A stretch of 64,000 nucleotides of DNA from positions 124,001-188,000 of the forward strand of contig NZ_QJVD01000003.1 of NCBI RefSeq assembly GCF_003219815.1, read 5' to 3'. Below, piece after piece: positions 1 through 9,346 of the stretch. This DNA comes from Arthrobacter livingstonensis. GTDB lineage: Bacteria > Actinomycetota > Actinomycetes > Actinomycetales > Micrococcaceae. The position numbers and the translations under genes were made by a program. The notes beneath the pieces were generated by a model. It was not told the origin of the DNA. It did not search any database and worked only from the letters and a program-made list of their open reading frames with translations. Positions within the stretch are counted from its first letter, which is position 1, and every line of letters starts with the position of its first letter.

Positions 1-456
<456 letters not shown>

Positions 457-466
457 TTCTGCCGCT

Positions 467-514
467 GAGCGCGGCCGCCGCACCGGACAACCGGTGCAGC
501 GGCCGCGCTTTTTT
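467..514 (+). terminator. Rho-independent terminator after sucD
   Basis: A GC-rich inverted repeat with arms around AGCGCGGCCGC and GCGGCCGCGCT and a short loop is followed by a run of six T. It starts about 10 bases after the sucD stop codon. Confidence 0.9.
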
Positions 515-623
515 GTGGGTCCAGGGGCTCCGGATGCCGAAACGGACTATTGAGGCCGATATATCGGGCTCGAATCTCCGTTTCGACATCCGGACTGCCT
601 CCGGGGCCGGCGTCGAGCTTGGC

Positions 624-1082
624 CTAACGGCTGGTGACGCCCGCGTGGAGTTGGGGGAGGGCCTGGACCAGCTGCGCCAGTTCGGGGAGCTGTTCCGCCT
701 CGGCCAGGGCGCATTCAAGCGCTTCATCGTGGACCGGCCGGGCCCGGTGCAGCAGAGCGGAGCCGGACTCCGTCAGCTCGGTGTAGATGCCGCGTCGGTC
801 GTCCTGGCACAGGATGCGCGTGAGCAGCCCGCGGTCCTCCAGGCGGTTGACCAGGCGGGTGGTGGCGCTGGGGCTCAGCGCGGTTGCGCGGCCCAGCTGC
901 TGCATGCGCATGTGCCAGCCGTCCTGCCGGTTCAAGGCGTCCAAGACCGTGAATTCCACCACTGACAGTTGCGCCCCGGCCTGCAGCGCCTTTTCCAGCC
1001 CCGCCTCGATCATGCCGTGCAGGGCGGCAAGCGTCCGCCAGCCCTGGGTCCTGATTTCCAAGGCGTCGTCCCTGATGCCCAT
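624..1082 (-). CDS. MarR-family transcriptional regulator
   Basis: This is a 152-residue winged-helix regulator of the usual MarR length. The N-terminal helices lead into the helix-turn-helix (MQQLGRATALSPSATTRLVN) and a wing (RRGIYTELT). The start at 1082 is preferred over an upstream in-frame start at 1118 because an AGGAAGG ribosome site lies just before it. The gene is divergent from an MFS efflux-type transporter, with two repeated operator-like sites between them. It therefore probably represses the transporter and responds to a compound that the transporter exports. The ligand is unknown. Confidence 0.9.
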   Translation of the reverse strand: MGIRDDALEIRTQGWRTLAALHGMIEAGLEKALQAGAQLSVVEFTVLDALNRQDGWHMRMQQLGRATALSPSATTRLVNRLEDRGLLTRILCQDDRRGIYTELTESGSALLHRARPVHDEALECALAEAEQLPELAQLVQALPQLHAGVTSR

Positions 1083-1127
1083 TTGATTTCCTTCCTGAGG
1101 AGCCGCCCATCGGCACACAGCAAAAGT

Positions 1128-1159
1128 AGTTGCTTGCGCGTCATAGTTGCTTGTGCAAC
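1128..1159. promoter_or_regulatory. Probable MarR operator pair
   Basis: The motif AGTTGCTTG(C/T)G occurs twice, 17 bp apart (starting at 1128 and 1145). The second copy is part of the palindrome GTTGC-TTGT-GCAAC (1146-1159). The sites lie in the intergenic region between the divergent MarR and MFS genes, as expected for autoregulation and control of the neighbour. Confidence 0.55.
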
Positions 1160-1230
1160 AATATATACAGCGCCTGCAATTACGAGCTTACGCCGCATAT
1201 ATCCCACAACCAAGTTTTCTAAGGAGAATC

Positions 1231-2433
1231 ATGCCTCTTGGCCTGATAGCCCTGGCCGTTGGCGGCTTTGGCATAGGACTGACAGAGTTCGTCATCATGG
1301 GGCTGCTTCCGGAAGTGGCGGCCGACTTCCATGTCAGCGAAGCCACGGCGGGCTGGCTCATCTCCGGCTATGCCCTCACGGTGGTGGTGGGCGCGCTGCT
1401 GGTCACCGCGGCCGTCACCAGGCTGCCCCGCAAGCCGGTGCTCGCCAGCCTTTTGCTGCTGTTCATCGCCGGCAATCTGATCTCCGCAATTGCGCCGGAT
1501 TACGCGGTGATGATGGCCGGGCGCATCATCGCCGCACTGTGTCACGGCGCTTTCTTTGGAATCGGTGCCGTGGTTGCATCCGACATGGTGGCCCCGAACA
1601 AGAAGGCCGGAGCGATTGCCATCATGTTCACCGGGCTGACCGTGGCGAACGTGCTCGGCGTCCCCTTTGGCACCCTGCTGGGCCAGCACGCCGGCTGGCG
1701 CGCCACCTTCTGGGCCATCACGGTCATTGGCGTCATCGCGCTGATCGGCATTCTGGCACTCGTCCCGAACATCGCCCGGACTGAGGAACCTGCCGGACTG
1801 CGCGGGGAACTGCGTGCGTTCAAGTCACGCCAGGTTTGGCTCTCGATCGCTGTCACCATTCTGGGCTACGGCGGCATGTTCGGAGCCTTCACCTACATCG
1901 CCTTTACGTTGACGGAGGTCAGCGGATTCGCGGCCACCACCGTGCCATGGCTGCTGGTCCTGTTCGGGGTTGGCCTGTTCATTGGCAACACGGTCGGAGG
2001 CAAGGCTGCGGACCGCAACGTGGACAAGACGCTCCTGGTGGTGATCTCGGTCCTGGCCGTCATCCTGGTCCTGTTTGCCCTGACCGCCACCAGCCAGGTC
2101 ATGACAGTTGCGGCGCTGTTCCTCATGGGCGGCTTCGGCTTTGCCACCGTCCCGGGCCTGCAGATGCGCGTCATGAAACACGCCTCCTCCGCACCCACCC
2201 TGGCCTCGGGCGCCAACATTGGCGCCTTCAACATGGGCAACGCCCTAGGCGCCTGGCTGGGCGGCGTCGCGATCACGGCGGGACTTGGCTACACCTCACC
2301 CATCTGGGCCGGCGCGGGCCTGACGGTGCTGGGGCTGGTCGTGATGGCCGTGGCCGCCGCGGACAACCGCCGTCAGGAGCGCACCTTTGCCGCCGTGAAC
2401 GCCAAGTCTGCCGCCCTTCCGGCCAACGCCTGA
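1231..2433 (+). CDS. MFS transporter, DHA1/AraJ-like
   Basis: This 400-residue, very hydrophobic protein has the 12-helix major facilitator pattern. The early segment GLTEFVIMGLLPEVAADF resembles the first helix and loop of the DHA1 drug:proton antiporter / sugar-efflux group (AraJ, YdhP type). The start at 1231 follows AAGGAG; the open frame extends upstream but without a ribosome site. It sits opposite a MarR regulator and 51 bp before an aldo/keto reductase, suggesting a small stress or detoxification unit. The substrate cannot be inferred. Confidence 0.88.
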   Translation: MPLGLIALAVGGFGIGLTEFVIMGLLPEVAADFHVSEATAGWLISGYALTVVVGALLVTAAVTRLPRKPVLASLLLLFIAGNLISAIAPDYAVMMAGRIIAALCHGAFFGIGAVVASDMVAPNKKAGAIAIMFTGLTVANVLGVPFGTLLGQHAGWRATFWAITVIGVIALIGILALVPNIARTEEPAGLRGELRAFKSRQVWLSIAVTILGYGGMFGAFTYIAFTLTEVSGFAATTVPWLLVLFGVGLFIGNTVGGKAADRNVDKTLLVVISVLAVILVLFALTATSQVMTVAALFLMGGFGFATVPGLQMRVMKHASSAPTLASGANIGAFNMGNALGAWLGGVAITAGLGYTSPIWAGAGLTVLGLVVMAVAAADNRRQERTFAAVNAKSAALPANA

Positions 2434-2484
2434 CCAGCCAATTCCCGGCCAGCCACTTTCCAAACGTCCATTCAAGGAGAAATT

Positions 2485-3321
2485 ATGAGCACCGCGGCAA
2501 CACAAAACACCATCACCCTGAACAACGGCGTGGAAATGCCCCAAATCGGCTACGGCGTCTTCCAGGTGCCCGACGCCGAGACCGAGACCGCGGTATCACT
2601 CGCCCTGGCCGCCGGATACCGCAGCATCGACACCGCCGCGATTTATGGCAACGAGGCCGGCGTGGGCCGCGCCCTGGCCGCCTCCGGAATTGCTCGGGAG
2701 GAACTGTTTGTCACGTCCAAGCTGTGGATCGAGGATCTCGGCTTCGACTCGGCCTTGGCCGCGTATGACTCCAGCCTGCAAAAACTGGGCCTGGACTACC
2801 TGGACCTGTTCCTGATCCATTGGCCGGCCCCGGCAACGGATGCTTTCCTGGAATCCTGGAGGGCCCTGGAAGAGTTGCTGGCCGAGGGCCGCGTGAGGGC
2901 TGTCGGCGTTTCCAACTTCCTGCCCGAGCACCTGCAGCGCATCCTGGACGCGGGCCGAATCGTCCCGGCCGTCAACCAGATAGAGCTCCACCCGGCGTTG
3001 CAGCAGCGCACCATCGCGGACTTCAACGCCGCGCACGGCATCGCCACCGAGGCGTGGAGCCCGCTGGCCCAGGGCGGCGTGCTCAGCGAGACCGCCATCA
3101 CCGACATCGCCGCGGCCCACGGCCGTACGCCGGCGCAGGTCATCCTGCGCTGGCACCTGCAGCAGGGCCGGGTCATCATCCCCAAGTCCGTTACGCCGTC
3201 GCGCATAGCGGAAAACCTGGACATCCTCGACTTCGCGCTGACGGATGCCGAGCTTGCCGCGGTCGACGCCCTGGAGCGCGACGGGCGCACTGGCCCGCAC
3301 CCCGCCGGGTTCAACGGGTAG
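2485..3321 (+). CDS. Aldo/keto reductase, 2,5-diketogluconate reductase-like
   Basis: This 278-residue TIM-barrel NADPH oxidoreductase has the full catalytic tetrad: Asp49 and Tyr54 (SIDTAAIYGNE), Lys79 (TSKLW) and His112 (LIHWP). The C-terminal cofactor segment IPKSVTPSRIAENL is typical of AKR5-like 2,5-diketo-D-gluconate / methylglyoxal reductases. It starts with ATG after AAGGAG, 51 bp behind the MFS gene, and is probably cotranscribed with it. A long hairpin follows the stop. The natural substrate is not evident. Confidence 0.93.
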   Translation: MSTAATQNTITLNNGVEMPQIGYGVFQVPDAETETAVSLALAAGYRSIDTAAIYGNEAGVGRALAASGIAREELFVTSKLWIEDLGFDSALAAYDSSLQKLGLDYLDLFLIHWPAPATDAFLESWRALEELLAEGRVRAVGVSNFLPEHLQRILDAGRIVPAVNQIELHPALQQRTIADFNAAHGIATEAWSPLAQGGVLSETAITDIAAAHGRTPAQVILRWHLQQGRVIIPKSVTPSRIAENLDILDFALTDAELAAVDALERDGRTGPHPAGFNG

Positions 3322-3338
3322 CTCCCAAGCCCCATCCA

Positions 3339-3394
3339 AGTACGACGCCGGGCCGTCACCTTTCGCACGAAGGGTGACGGCCCGGCGTCGTACT
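3339..3394. terminator. Long perfect hairpin after aldo/keto reductase
   Basis: Arms of 22 bp (3339-3360 and 3373-3394) are perfectly complementary, around a 12-base centre that can pair partly. There is no long T-run, so termination is inferred from position. The arm begins AGTACGACGCCGGG, resembling the hairpin at 42226-42273 (AGTACGACGGCGGG), so both may belong to a family of genomic hairpins. Confidence 0.65.
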
Positions 3395-3496
3395 GCCACG
3401 TGGTGCGGGGTGAGGTATAGCCTCGATGGTGTTGCGCAGGCGTTGTGGACCGTAACAATCACGAAAAGGCCACAAATCCACGTTAAAACATCCTAA

Positions 3497-3540
3497 TGTC
3501 AGGACAAACTATTGACTTTAGTGATTCTCGTCACGATGAT
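3497..3540 (+). promoter_or_regulatory. Putative promoter and operator of sugar ABC operon
   Basis: TTGACT (3512-3517) and GATGAT (3535-3540) are separated by 17 bp and resemble sigma-A -35/-10 boxes. Just upstream is the small palindrome TGTC-AG-GACA (3497-3506), a candidate repressor site. No repressor gene is adjacent. Confidence 0.4.
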
Positions 3541-3606
3541 CTAGGTAGCGGAATTTACTGGCCGGGCAACGATGCTCCGGCATGAGTCCCAAGAAGGAGA
3601 CTGCAA

Positions 3607-4611
3607 GTGAAAAGGATTTCCTGGCAAAGGCTGGCCGTAGTTGCCGCCATCGTGCCGATGCTCGCATTGAGCGCTTGTTCAAGTTCAGGCGGGCGCCCCG
3701 CCGAAACCGCAGCCGGCGGCGGCAGTGGCGGACAGGTGGCCACCACGCCGAGCATTAAGATCGCGCTCATCACCCACGCCGGCCCGGGCGACACGTTCTG
3801 GGACATCGTCCGCAAGGGCGCCCAGGAGGCGGCCACGAAGGACAATGTTGACCTGCTGTACACCTCCGACCCCGACGGCGGCCGGCAGGCTCAGCTCGTC
3901 CAGCAGGCCATCGACCAAAAGGTGGCCGGCATCGCCGTGACCCTGGCCAAGCCCGATGCGCTCAGGGATGTGCTAAAAAAGGCCGAAGCCGCTGGCATCC
4001 CGGTGGTCAGCCTGAACTCCGGTGGGGACGTGTTCCAAAGCGTCGGCGCCTTCACGCACTTTGGCTCGGATGAAAGCGTCGCCGGTGCCGCCGTGGGAAC
4101 GAAGCTTGCGGAGGAGGGCATAAAACACCCGATCTGCGTGATCCACGAGCAGGGCAACGTGTCCCTGGAAGCCCGGTGCGCCGGCGTCAAGACCAAGGTG
4201 CCGGGAACTGAGATCCTCTATGTGCAGGGCACGGACATGACCCAGGTGTCCTCGACGGTCACCGCCAAGCTGCAGTCGACCCCAAGCGCAGACGCCATCG
4301 TAGGACTGGGTGCGCCGTTCACGGCCACCATTGTCAAGGCAGTGACGTCCCTGAACCTGGCCGGCAAGGTCAAGGTCGTCTCCTTCGACCTCAACGCCGA
4401 GCTGATCCAGTCGATCATCGACGGCAAGGTTGAGTTCACGGTTGACCAGCAGCCGTGGCTGCAGGGTTACGACTCCGTGGACGCATTGTGGCAGAACTAC
4501 CGTGGCGGTTTCAAGGTTGGCGGCGGGCGGCCCGTGCTGACGGGGCCGGCCATCGTCGACAAGACCAACGCCCCGGCGATTCTCAAGTTCGCCAAGGAAG
4601 GCATCCGCTAA
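3607..4611 (+). CDS. Sugar ABC transporter substrate-binding lipoprotein
   Basis: This 334-residue protein starts with GTG after a GAAGGAG site. A signal peptide ends in the lipobox LSAC with lipidated Cys24, followed by a Ser/Gly-rich linker, so it is anchored outside the membrane. The mature part is a type-I periplasmic binding protein (RbsB/peripla_BP_4 fold) with the two-lobe pattern, e.g. IKIALITHAGPGDTFWDIV and the late VDQQPWLQGYDSVD. Permease and ATPase follow, and a Gfo/Idh/MocA dehydrogenase lies downstream. That context fits uptake of inositol or a related sugar (FrcB/IbpA type), but the ligand is inferred only. Confidence 0.92.
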   Translation: MKRISWQRLAVVAAIVPMLALSACSSSGGRPAETAAGGGSGGQVATTPSIKIALITHAGPGDTFWDIVRKGAQEAATKDNVDLLYTSDPDGGRQAQLVQQAIDQKVAGIAVTLAKPDALRDVLKKAEAAGIPVVSLNSGGDVFQSVGAFTHFGSDESVAGAAVGTKLAEEGIKHPICVIHEQGNVSLEARCAGVKTKVPGTEILYVQGTDMTQVSSTVTAKLQSTPSADAIVGLGAPFTATIVKAVTSLNLAGKVKVVSFDLNAELIQSIIDGKVEFTVDQQPWLQGYDSVDALWQNYRGGFKVGGGRPVLTGPAIVDKTNAPAILKFAKEGIR

Positions 4612-4673
4612 GGATGGCTTGCCTCCGGGTCCGCGGGGTGCACCCGCGGACCCGGGCAAGACAGGAGAAACTC

Positions 4674-5717
4674 ATGACAACGCTCATAAAGCCCCCGCCG
4701 GCCCTTGATGAACGCGTCGGCAGGCGCAGTATGGTGGCGAACCTGCTGGGCCGGCCCGAGATCGGCGCCCTGGTGGGCGCCATCGTCCTCTTTATCTTTT
4801 TTTCCATCGTGGCGCCGGTGTTTTTGCAGGCGAACTCCTTCGCCACCGTGCTCTACGGTTCCTCGACCATCGGCATCATGGCCGTGGGTGTGGCCCTGCT
4901 GATGATTGGCGGGGAGTTCGACCTCTCCGCCGGCGTGGCCGTGATCAGCTCGGCCCTGACGGCATCCCTGTTCAGCTGGTACTTCTCCACGAACGTGTGG
5001 ATCGGGGTGGGCCTGGCCCTGGTGGTCTCGCTGACCATTGGATTCGTCAACGGCTGGATCCTGATGAAGACCAAGCTGCCCAGCTTCATCGTCACCCTGG
5101 CCACCTTCTTGATGCTAACCGGGTTGAACCTGGCGCTGACCCGTCTGATTGGCGGCAGCGTCGCCACCCCGTCCATCGCCACCATGGACGGCTTCGCCTC
5201 GGCCCAGGCCGTTTTCTCCAATGACTTCATCATTGCCGGCGTGGATATCAAGTCCCCGGTGTTCATCTGGATCATCCTGGTGGCCATTACCTCCTGGCTG
5301 CTGCTGCGCACGCGAGTCGGGAACTGGATCTTCGCCGTCGGCGGCGACGCCAACGCCGCCCGCGCCGTCGGCGTGCCGGTCAGGTGGACGAAGATCGGCC
5401 TGTTCATGGGCGTCGGCTTCTGCGGCTGGGTCCTGGGCATGCACAACCTGTTCGCATTCGACGCCGTACAGTCCGGTGAGGGGATCGGCAACGAATTCCT
5501 GTACATCATCGCCGCGGTGATTGGCGGCTGCCTGCTCACCGGCGGCTACGGCTCCGCCATTGGCGGCGCCATCGGCGCGTTCATCTTCGGCATGGCCAAC
5601 AAGGGCATCGTCTACGCGCAGTGGAACCCGGACTGGTTCAAGTTCTTCCTGGGCCTGATGCTGCTGCTGGCCACCATCGTGAACCTGATCGTCAAACGCC
5701 GCGCGGACAGCAAGTAG
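4674..5717 (+). CDS. Sugar ABC transporter permease (FrcC/RbsC type)
   Basis: A 347-residue integral membrane protein of the branched-chain-permease-like superfamily used by ribose, fructose and inositol importers. Typical elements are [21 protein letters not shown] in the middle helices and the conserved loop [14 protein letters not shown] before the later helices. The start at 4674 is set by ACAGGAG; the frame is open further upstream across the end of the binding-protein gene without a ribosome site. It lies 62 bp after the binding protein and 13 bp before the ATPase. Confidence 0.92.
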   Translation: MTTLIKPPPALDERVGRRSMVANLLGRPEIGALVGAIVLFIFFSIVAPVFLQANSFATVLYGSSTIGIMAVGVALLMIGGEFDLSAGVAVISSALTASLFSWYFSTNVWIGVGLALVVSLTIGFVNGWILMKTKLPSFIVTLATFLMLTGLNLALTRLIGGSVATPSIATMDGFASAQAVFSNDFIIAGVDIKSPVFIWIILVAITSWLLLRTRVGNWIFAVGGDANAARAVGVPVRWTKIGLFMGVGFCGWVLGMHNLFAFDAVQSGEGIGNEFLYIIAAVIGGCLLTGGYGSAIGGAIGAFIFGMANKGIVYAQWNPDWFKFFLGLMLLLATIVNLIVKRRADSK

Positions 5718-5730
5718 GGACGAAGAGACA

Positions 5731-6711
5731 ATGGCTTCCAACGACATGACTTCCAACGAAACTGCCAAGCACGGCCCCGGGGGCGCTGGGACCGGAGCCC
5801 ACGGCGCAGGACCCGACATTGACCAGGAGACCCTTTTGCAGCACGAGAAGGACACACTGACCCACACGCCCGTGCACCTGATGGAGCTGGAGGCGGTGGG
5901 CAAGCACTACGGGAACATCATCGCCCTGACGGAGGTGACCATGGCCGTGGACATGGGCCGGGTCACCTGCGTCCTGGGCGACAACGGGGCGGGCAAGTCG
6001 ACGCTGATCAAGATCATCGCCGGCCTGCACCAGCACGACGAGGGGACCTTCAAGATCATGGGGGAGGAGCGCAGGCTGGGCAGCCCCCGCGAGGCGCTGG
6101 ACGCCGGCATTGCGGCCGTTTACCAGGATCTGGCCGTGGTGGGGCTGATGCCGATCTGGCGCAACTTCTTCCTCGGCTCGGAAATCACCATCGGGCGGGG
6201 GCCGTTCAGGCGCCTGGACGTCAAGCGGATGAAGGAGGTCACCAAGAGCGAACTGGCCCAAATGGGGATCGACCTGCGCGACGTCGAACAGCCCGTTGGC
6301 CAGCTCTCCGGCGGGGAGCGGCAGTGTGTGGCCATTGCCCGTGCCGTCCACTTCGGGGCGAAGGCGCTGATCCTCGACGAGCCCACGGCCGCACTTGGCG
6401 TGAAGCAGTCCGGGGTGGTGCTGCGCTACATCCTCCAGGCCCGCGACCGCGGACTCGGCGTCATCTTCATCACCCACAACCCACACCACGCCTACCCCGT
6501 CGGGGACAGGTTCCTGCTGCTCAAGCGTGGCAAGTCGATCGGCTACTACGACAAGAAGGACATCACGCTGGAGGAACTGACCGCCCAGATGGCAGGCGGC
6601 GCCGAACTCGCGGAACTGGCCCACGAACTCGAGGCCATGGGCGGCCACGGCGAACTCGTGGATCAGGTCCAGGCTGAGGTCGCCGAAACCACCGGGCAGA
6701 CGCCCCGCTAA
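5731..6711 (+). CDS. Sugar ABC transporter ATP-binding protein, single domain
   Basis: A 326-residue ATPase with Walker [10 protein letters not shown] (83-91), signature LSGGE (192-196) and Walker [10 protein letters not shown] (Asp216, Glu217). It has one nucleotide-binding domain, as in FrcA, unlike the two-domain RbsA. The first 50 residues are a Gly/Ala-rich extension not needed for the fold. The codon for Met51 could be the true start, but the spacing to the permease gene favours 5731. It energises import by the two preceding gene products. Confidence 0.92.
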   Translation: MASNDMTSNETAKHGPGGAGTGAHGAGPDIDQETLLQHEKDTLTHTPVHLMELEAVGKHYGNIIALTEVTMAVDMGRVTCVLGDNGAGKSTLIKIIAGLHQHDEGTFKIMGEERRLGSPREALDAGIAAVYQDLAVVGLMPIWRNFFLGSEITIGRGPFRRLDVKRMKEVTKSELAQMGIDLRDVEQPVGQLSGGERQCVAIARAVHFGAKALILDEPTAALGVKQSGVVLRYILQARDRGLGVIFITHNPHHAYPVGDRFLLLKRGKSIGYYDKKDITLEELTAQMAGGAELAELAHELEAMGGHGELVDQVQAEVAETTGQTPR

Positions 6712-6970
6712 AAACCGCTGCACTCGGCGACCGGCCCGGCGGCGGTCGTCGGCGGGGCCTCGGCTGCGGAGCGGACCCTGGCCGGACCGGCCCTTACCAT
6801 GGAGGTGACGGATGAAATCCGGCGCCATCCCGGGGGAGCGGGCCGGCCGAAGCGCCGCCACGGAGCACGTGCCCGGCGCCTGGCAAGAGGGCGAATCCAG
6901 CTGGTGCTTCCCAACACAAACCATGTGGCCAACACGCCGGCCAGCAAGTCAACTGGAACGGAGACCTCCA

Positions 6971-8095
6971 ATGGCATATCTGCAAGAATCATCCATCCCG
7001 CGTGCCCCGGCAGTGCGCCTGGGTCTTATTGGCGCGGGCTGGATGGGCGCCTTCCACGCCGAGACCATCGCTCGCCGGCTGCCCGGCGTCGTGCTCGAGG
7101 CAATCGCGGACCCAGCGACCGCGGCGGCACAGGAGCTGGGCTCCCGGCTCGGAGTGGCCAAGGTGGGCGCCGATCCGGCGGACCTGTTTGACGACCCCGC
7201 CATTGACGGCGTTGTCATCGCCAGCCCGGCCAGGTTCCATTCCCCACTCATTTCCCAGTCTGCCAAGGCCGGGAAGCACGTCTTCTGCGAGAAGCCAGCA
7301 GGCCTGTCCCTGGCCGAGCTGGATGCGGCGCTGGCCGACGTGGCCGCAGCGGGCGTGCACTTCCAGGTAGGCTTCAACCGGCGCTTTGCCGACGATTTCC
7401 TGGCCGCCAAGGCGGACATTGCCGGCGGCATCGTGGGCCGGCCGCAGCTGCTGCGCTCCCTGACGCGGGACCCCGGCACCGGCAGCATCCCCGGCGCGGC
7501 CAAGACCCCGCCGTGGACCATCTTCATGGAGACCCTGATCCACGACTTCGACACCCTGAACTGGTTCAATGCCGGTGCCGAGCCCGTGGAGGTCTACGCC
7601 GTGGCCGACGCCCTGGTGGAGCCTGGAATCAAGGAACAAGGCCTCCTGGACACCGCCGTGGTGACCATCCGGTACAGCAATGGCGCCATTGCCGTGGCCG
7701 AGGCGAATTTCAGTGCGCTCTACGGCTACGACGTCCGCGGTGAGGTGTTCGGCTCCAAGGGCATGGTTCAGGCGGGCCGGAGCACGGAAACCGCTGCCCG
7801 GCGCTACACGGCTGAGGGCCTCTCCGCCGCTACCCCTCGGCTGAACGTGGAACTGTTCAAGCAGGCCTATACGGACGAACTCGCCGATTTCGCCGCCACC
7901 ATCGCTGGGACCCCGGCGCCGGACGGCGCCACGCCGGTCGGCACGGACGCGCGGCGCGCCCTGGCCATGGCGCTGGCCTGCATTGAGTCCGTGCAGTCGG
8001 GGCTGCCTGCTGTCGTCGCGCCGGCACCGAAGATCTCGGCCGCCGCCGGTGCTGCGTCGGGCATCGCCGCTTCGAGGAACGCGGCAGGTGCCTGA
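6971..8095 (+). CDS. Gfo/Idh/MocA-family NAD(P) oxidoreductase, inositol dehydrogenase-like
   Basis: A 374-residue sugar or polyol dehydrogenase with an N-terminal Rossmann fold (GAGWMG, 21-26) and the conserved EKP (107-109) that contributes the catalytic lysine. The C-terminal Gfo/Idh/MocA domain carries the IHDFDTLNW helix. The start at 6971 follows GGAG with 7-base spacing. A second candidate at 6812 has a very strong GGAGGTGA site but would add 53 residues foreign to the family, so it is not preferred. The gene follows the sugar transporter and overlaps the next gene by one base. It probably oxidises the imported polyol or sugar. Confidence 0.88.
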   Translation: MAYLQESSIPRAPAVRLGLIGAGWMGAFHAETIARRLPGVVLEAIADPATAAAQELGSRLGVAKVGADPADLFDDPAIDGVVIASPARFHSPLISQSAKAGKHVFCEKPAGLSLAELDAALADVAAAGVHFQVGFNRRFADDFLAAKADIAGGIVGRPQLLRSLTRDPGTGSIPGAAKTPPWTIFMETLIHDFDTLNWFNAGAEPVEVYAVADALVEPGIKEQGLLDTAVVTIRYSNGAIAVAEANFSALYGYDVRGEVFGSKGMVQAGRSTETAARRYTAEGLSAATPRLNVELFKQAYTDELADFAATIAGTPAPDGATPVGTDARRALAMALACIESVQSGLPAVVAPAPKISAAAGAASGIAASRNAAGA

Positions 8096-8864
8096 TGCGC
8101 CTGGCCGTCTGCGCGGAAATGGTCTTCACGTCGCTGCCGTTGGGGAGCGGGTGCGCAAAATCCATGCCGCCGGCTTCGACGTCGAACTGTGGGACTCACG
8201 GAGCAAGGACGTCGCGGCGCTCAAGGCCACGGGTGCCGTGTTTTCCTCCATGACGGGATATTCAGCCGGCAGCGTGGTGGACCCGGACAGCTGCGACGAC
8301 GTGGTCCGGACCGCCGCCGGGCTCATCCCCACAGCATTGGAGCTGGGCATTCCGCGCATGGTGGTCCATTCGGCCGAGCTGATGGACGGCCACGCCGCCC
8401 GCCCTGTTTTCCGTGCCACGGGGCAGATGTGGCTGACCGGCGTGCGCACCCTGGAACGCCTCGGCGCGTTCGGAGCCCGGCACGGCGTGACGTTCTGCCT
8501 GGAAAATCTCAACACCATCCTGGACCACCCGGGCATTCCGCTGGCGCGCGCCAAGGACACCCGGACCCTCGTGGAGGCGGCCGGGCACCCCAATGTGAAG
8601 ATGATGCTTGACCTTTACCATGCCCAAATGGGGGAGGGGGACCTCGTCGAACTGGTCCGTTCATCGCTGCCGCACCTTGGCGAGGTCCAGGTGGCGGACG
8701 TGCCCGGGCGGTGCGAGCCAGGCACCGGTGAGATCAACTACGCCGCCGTATACCGCGCGCTCGCCGACGCCGGCTATGACGGCACGGTCGGCATGGAGGC
8801 GTGGGCCCAAGGCGACAGCGACACCGCGCTGGCCGCGTTCCGCAACGCGTTCAGCCCGGCCTGA
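8095..8864 (+). pseudogene. Hydroxypyruvate isomerase-like TIM-barrel gene with one-base frameshift
   Basis: From the ATG at 8095 the frame reads MRLAVCAEMVFTSLPLG, the expected N-terminus of a hydroxypyruvate isomerase / xylose-isomerase-like TIM barrel. It then continues in family register only after a -1 shift (ERVRKIHAAGFDVELWD). The shift falls in a run of four G at 8142-8145 where five would keep the frame. The remainder is intact to the stop at 8864 and contains metal-ligand type motifs (FCLENLNT, MMLDLYHAQ, GEVQVADVPGR, VGMEAW). The break is either a real mutation or a homopolymer sequencing error. The gene overlaps the upstream dehydrogenase stop (TGATG) and would act on the same sugar pathway. 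Confidence 0.8.
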
Positions 8865-8888
8865 CTCCGGGGCCCAACCAGCGGAACC

Positions 8889-9194
8889 CTACTCCGGCGC
8901 CACCATCGGCAGGCCTTCGGCCGCCCAGTTGCTCATGCCGCCCACCAGGGTGTCGGCGTCGTAGCCCAGTTCGGTGAGGGCGGCGGCCACGCGGCCGCTG
9001 CGCCCGCCGCCGTGGCAGACGGCAATGACGCGGCGCGAACTGTCCAGTTCGCCGGCGCGTTCCAGCACGGATCCGGACGGCAGGTGCACAGCGCCGGCGA
9101 TCATGCCGGTGGCGAGCTCGTCGCCCTCGCGGACGTCGATGATCTGCACGCCCGGATCGGCGGCAAGTACGTCGGCGGTGGTGATTTCGTTCAT
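8889..9194 (-). CDS. Rhodanese-like single-domain sulfurtransferase
   Basis: A 101-residue protein with the rhodanese fold (IIDVREGDELATGMIAGAVHLP) and the active-site loop CHGGGRSGR with Cys60 and Arg65. It is close to GlpE/PspE size and is cytoplasmic. It would carry persulfide sulfur, but the partner is unknown. The start at 9194 is chosen for the AGGAG site; the frame is open upstream. The gene converges on the preceding sugar operon and is divergent from the LOG-type gene. Confidence 0.88.
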   Translation of the reverse strand: MNEITTADVLAADPGVQIIDVREGDELATGMIAGAVHLPSGSVLERAGELDSSRRVIAVCHGGGRSGRVAAALTELGYDADTLVGGMSNWAAEGLPMVAPE

Positions 9195-9346
9195 GGGGGC
9201 TCCTGGAGGTCGGGACGGCAGCGCGGGTTTGGCACCCAAGCCGGCTGCCGGCGTCGGGCATGGAAAACGTATGGGAAAAACAGTCTCTACCACCGTACCG
9301 GTTCCAGTGTGCCCGGCAGGCACGACGGCGTGGCTAAGCTAAAGGC

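Noticed and set aside
6812-6970. An N-terminal extension of the Gfo/Idh/MocA protein from ATG 6812 with a strong GGAGGTGA site.
   Set aside because: The extra 53 residues do not fit the family and use rare codons (ACA, AGA, AGT). The ATG at 6971 has its own good ribosome site. The strong site remains unexplained.
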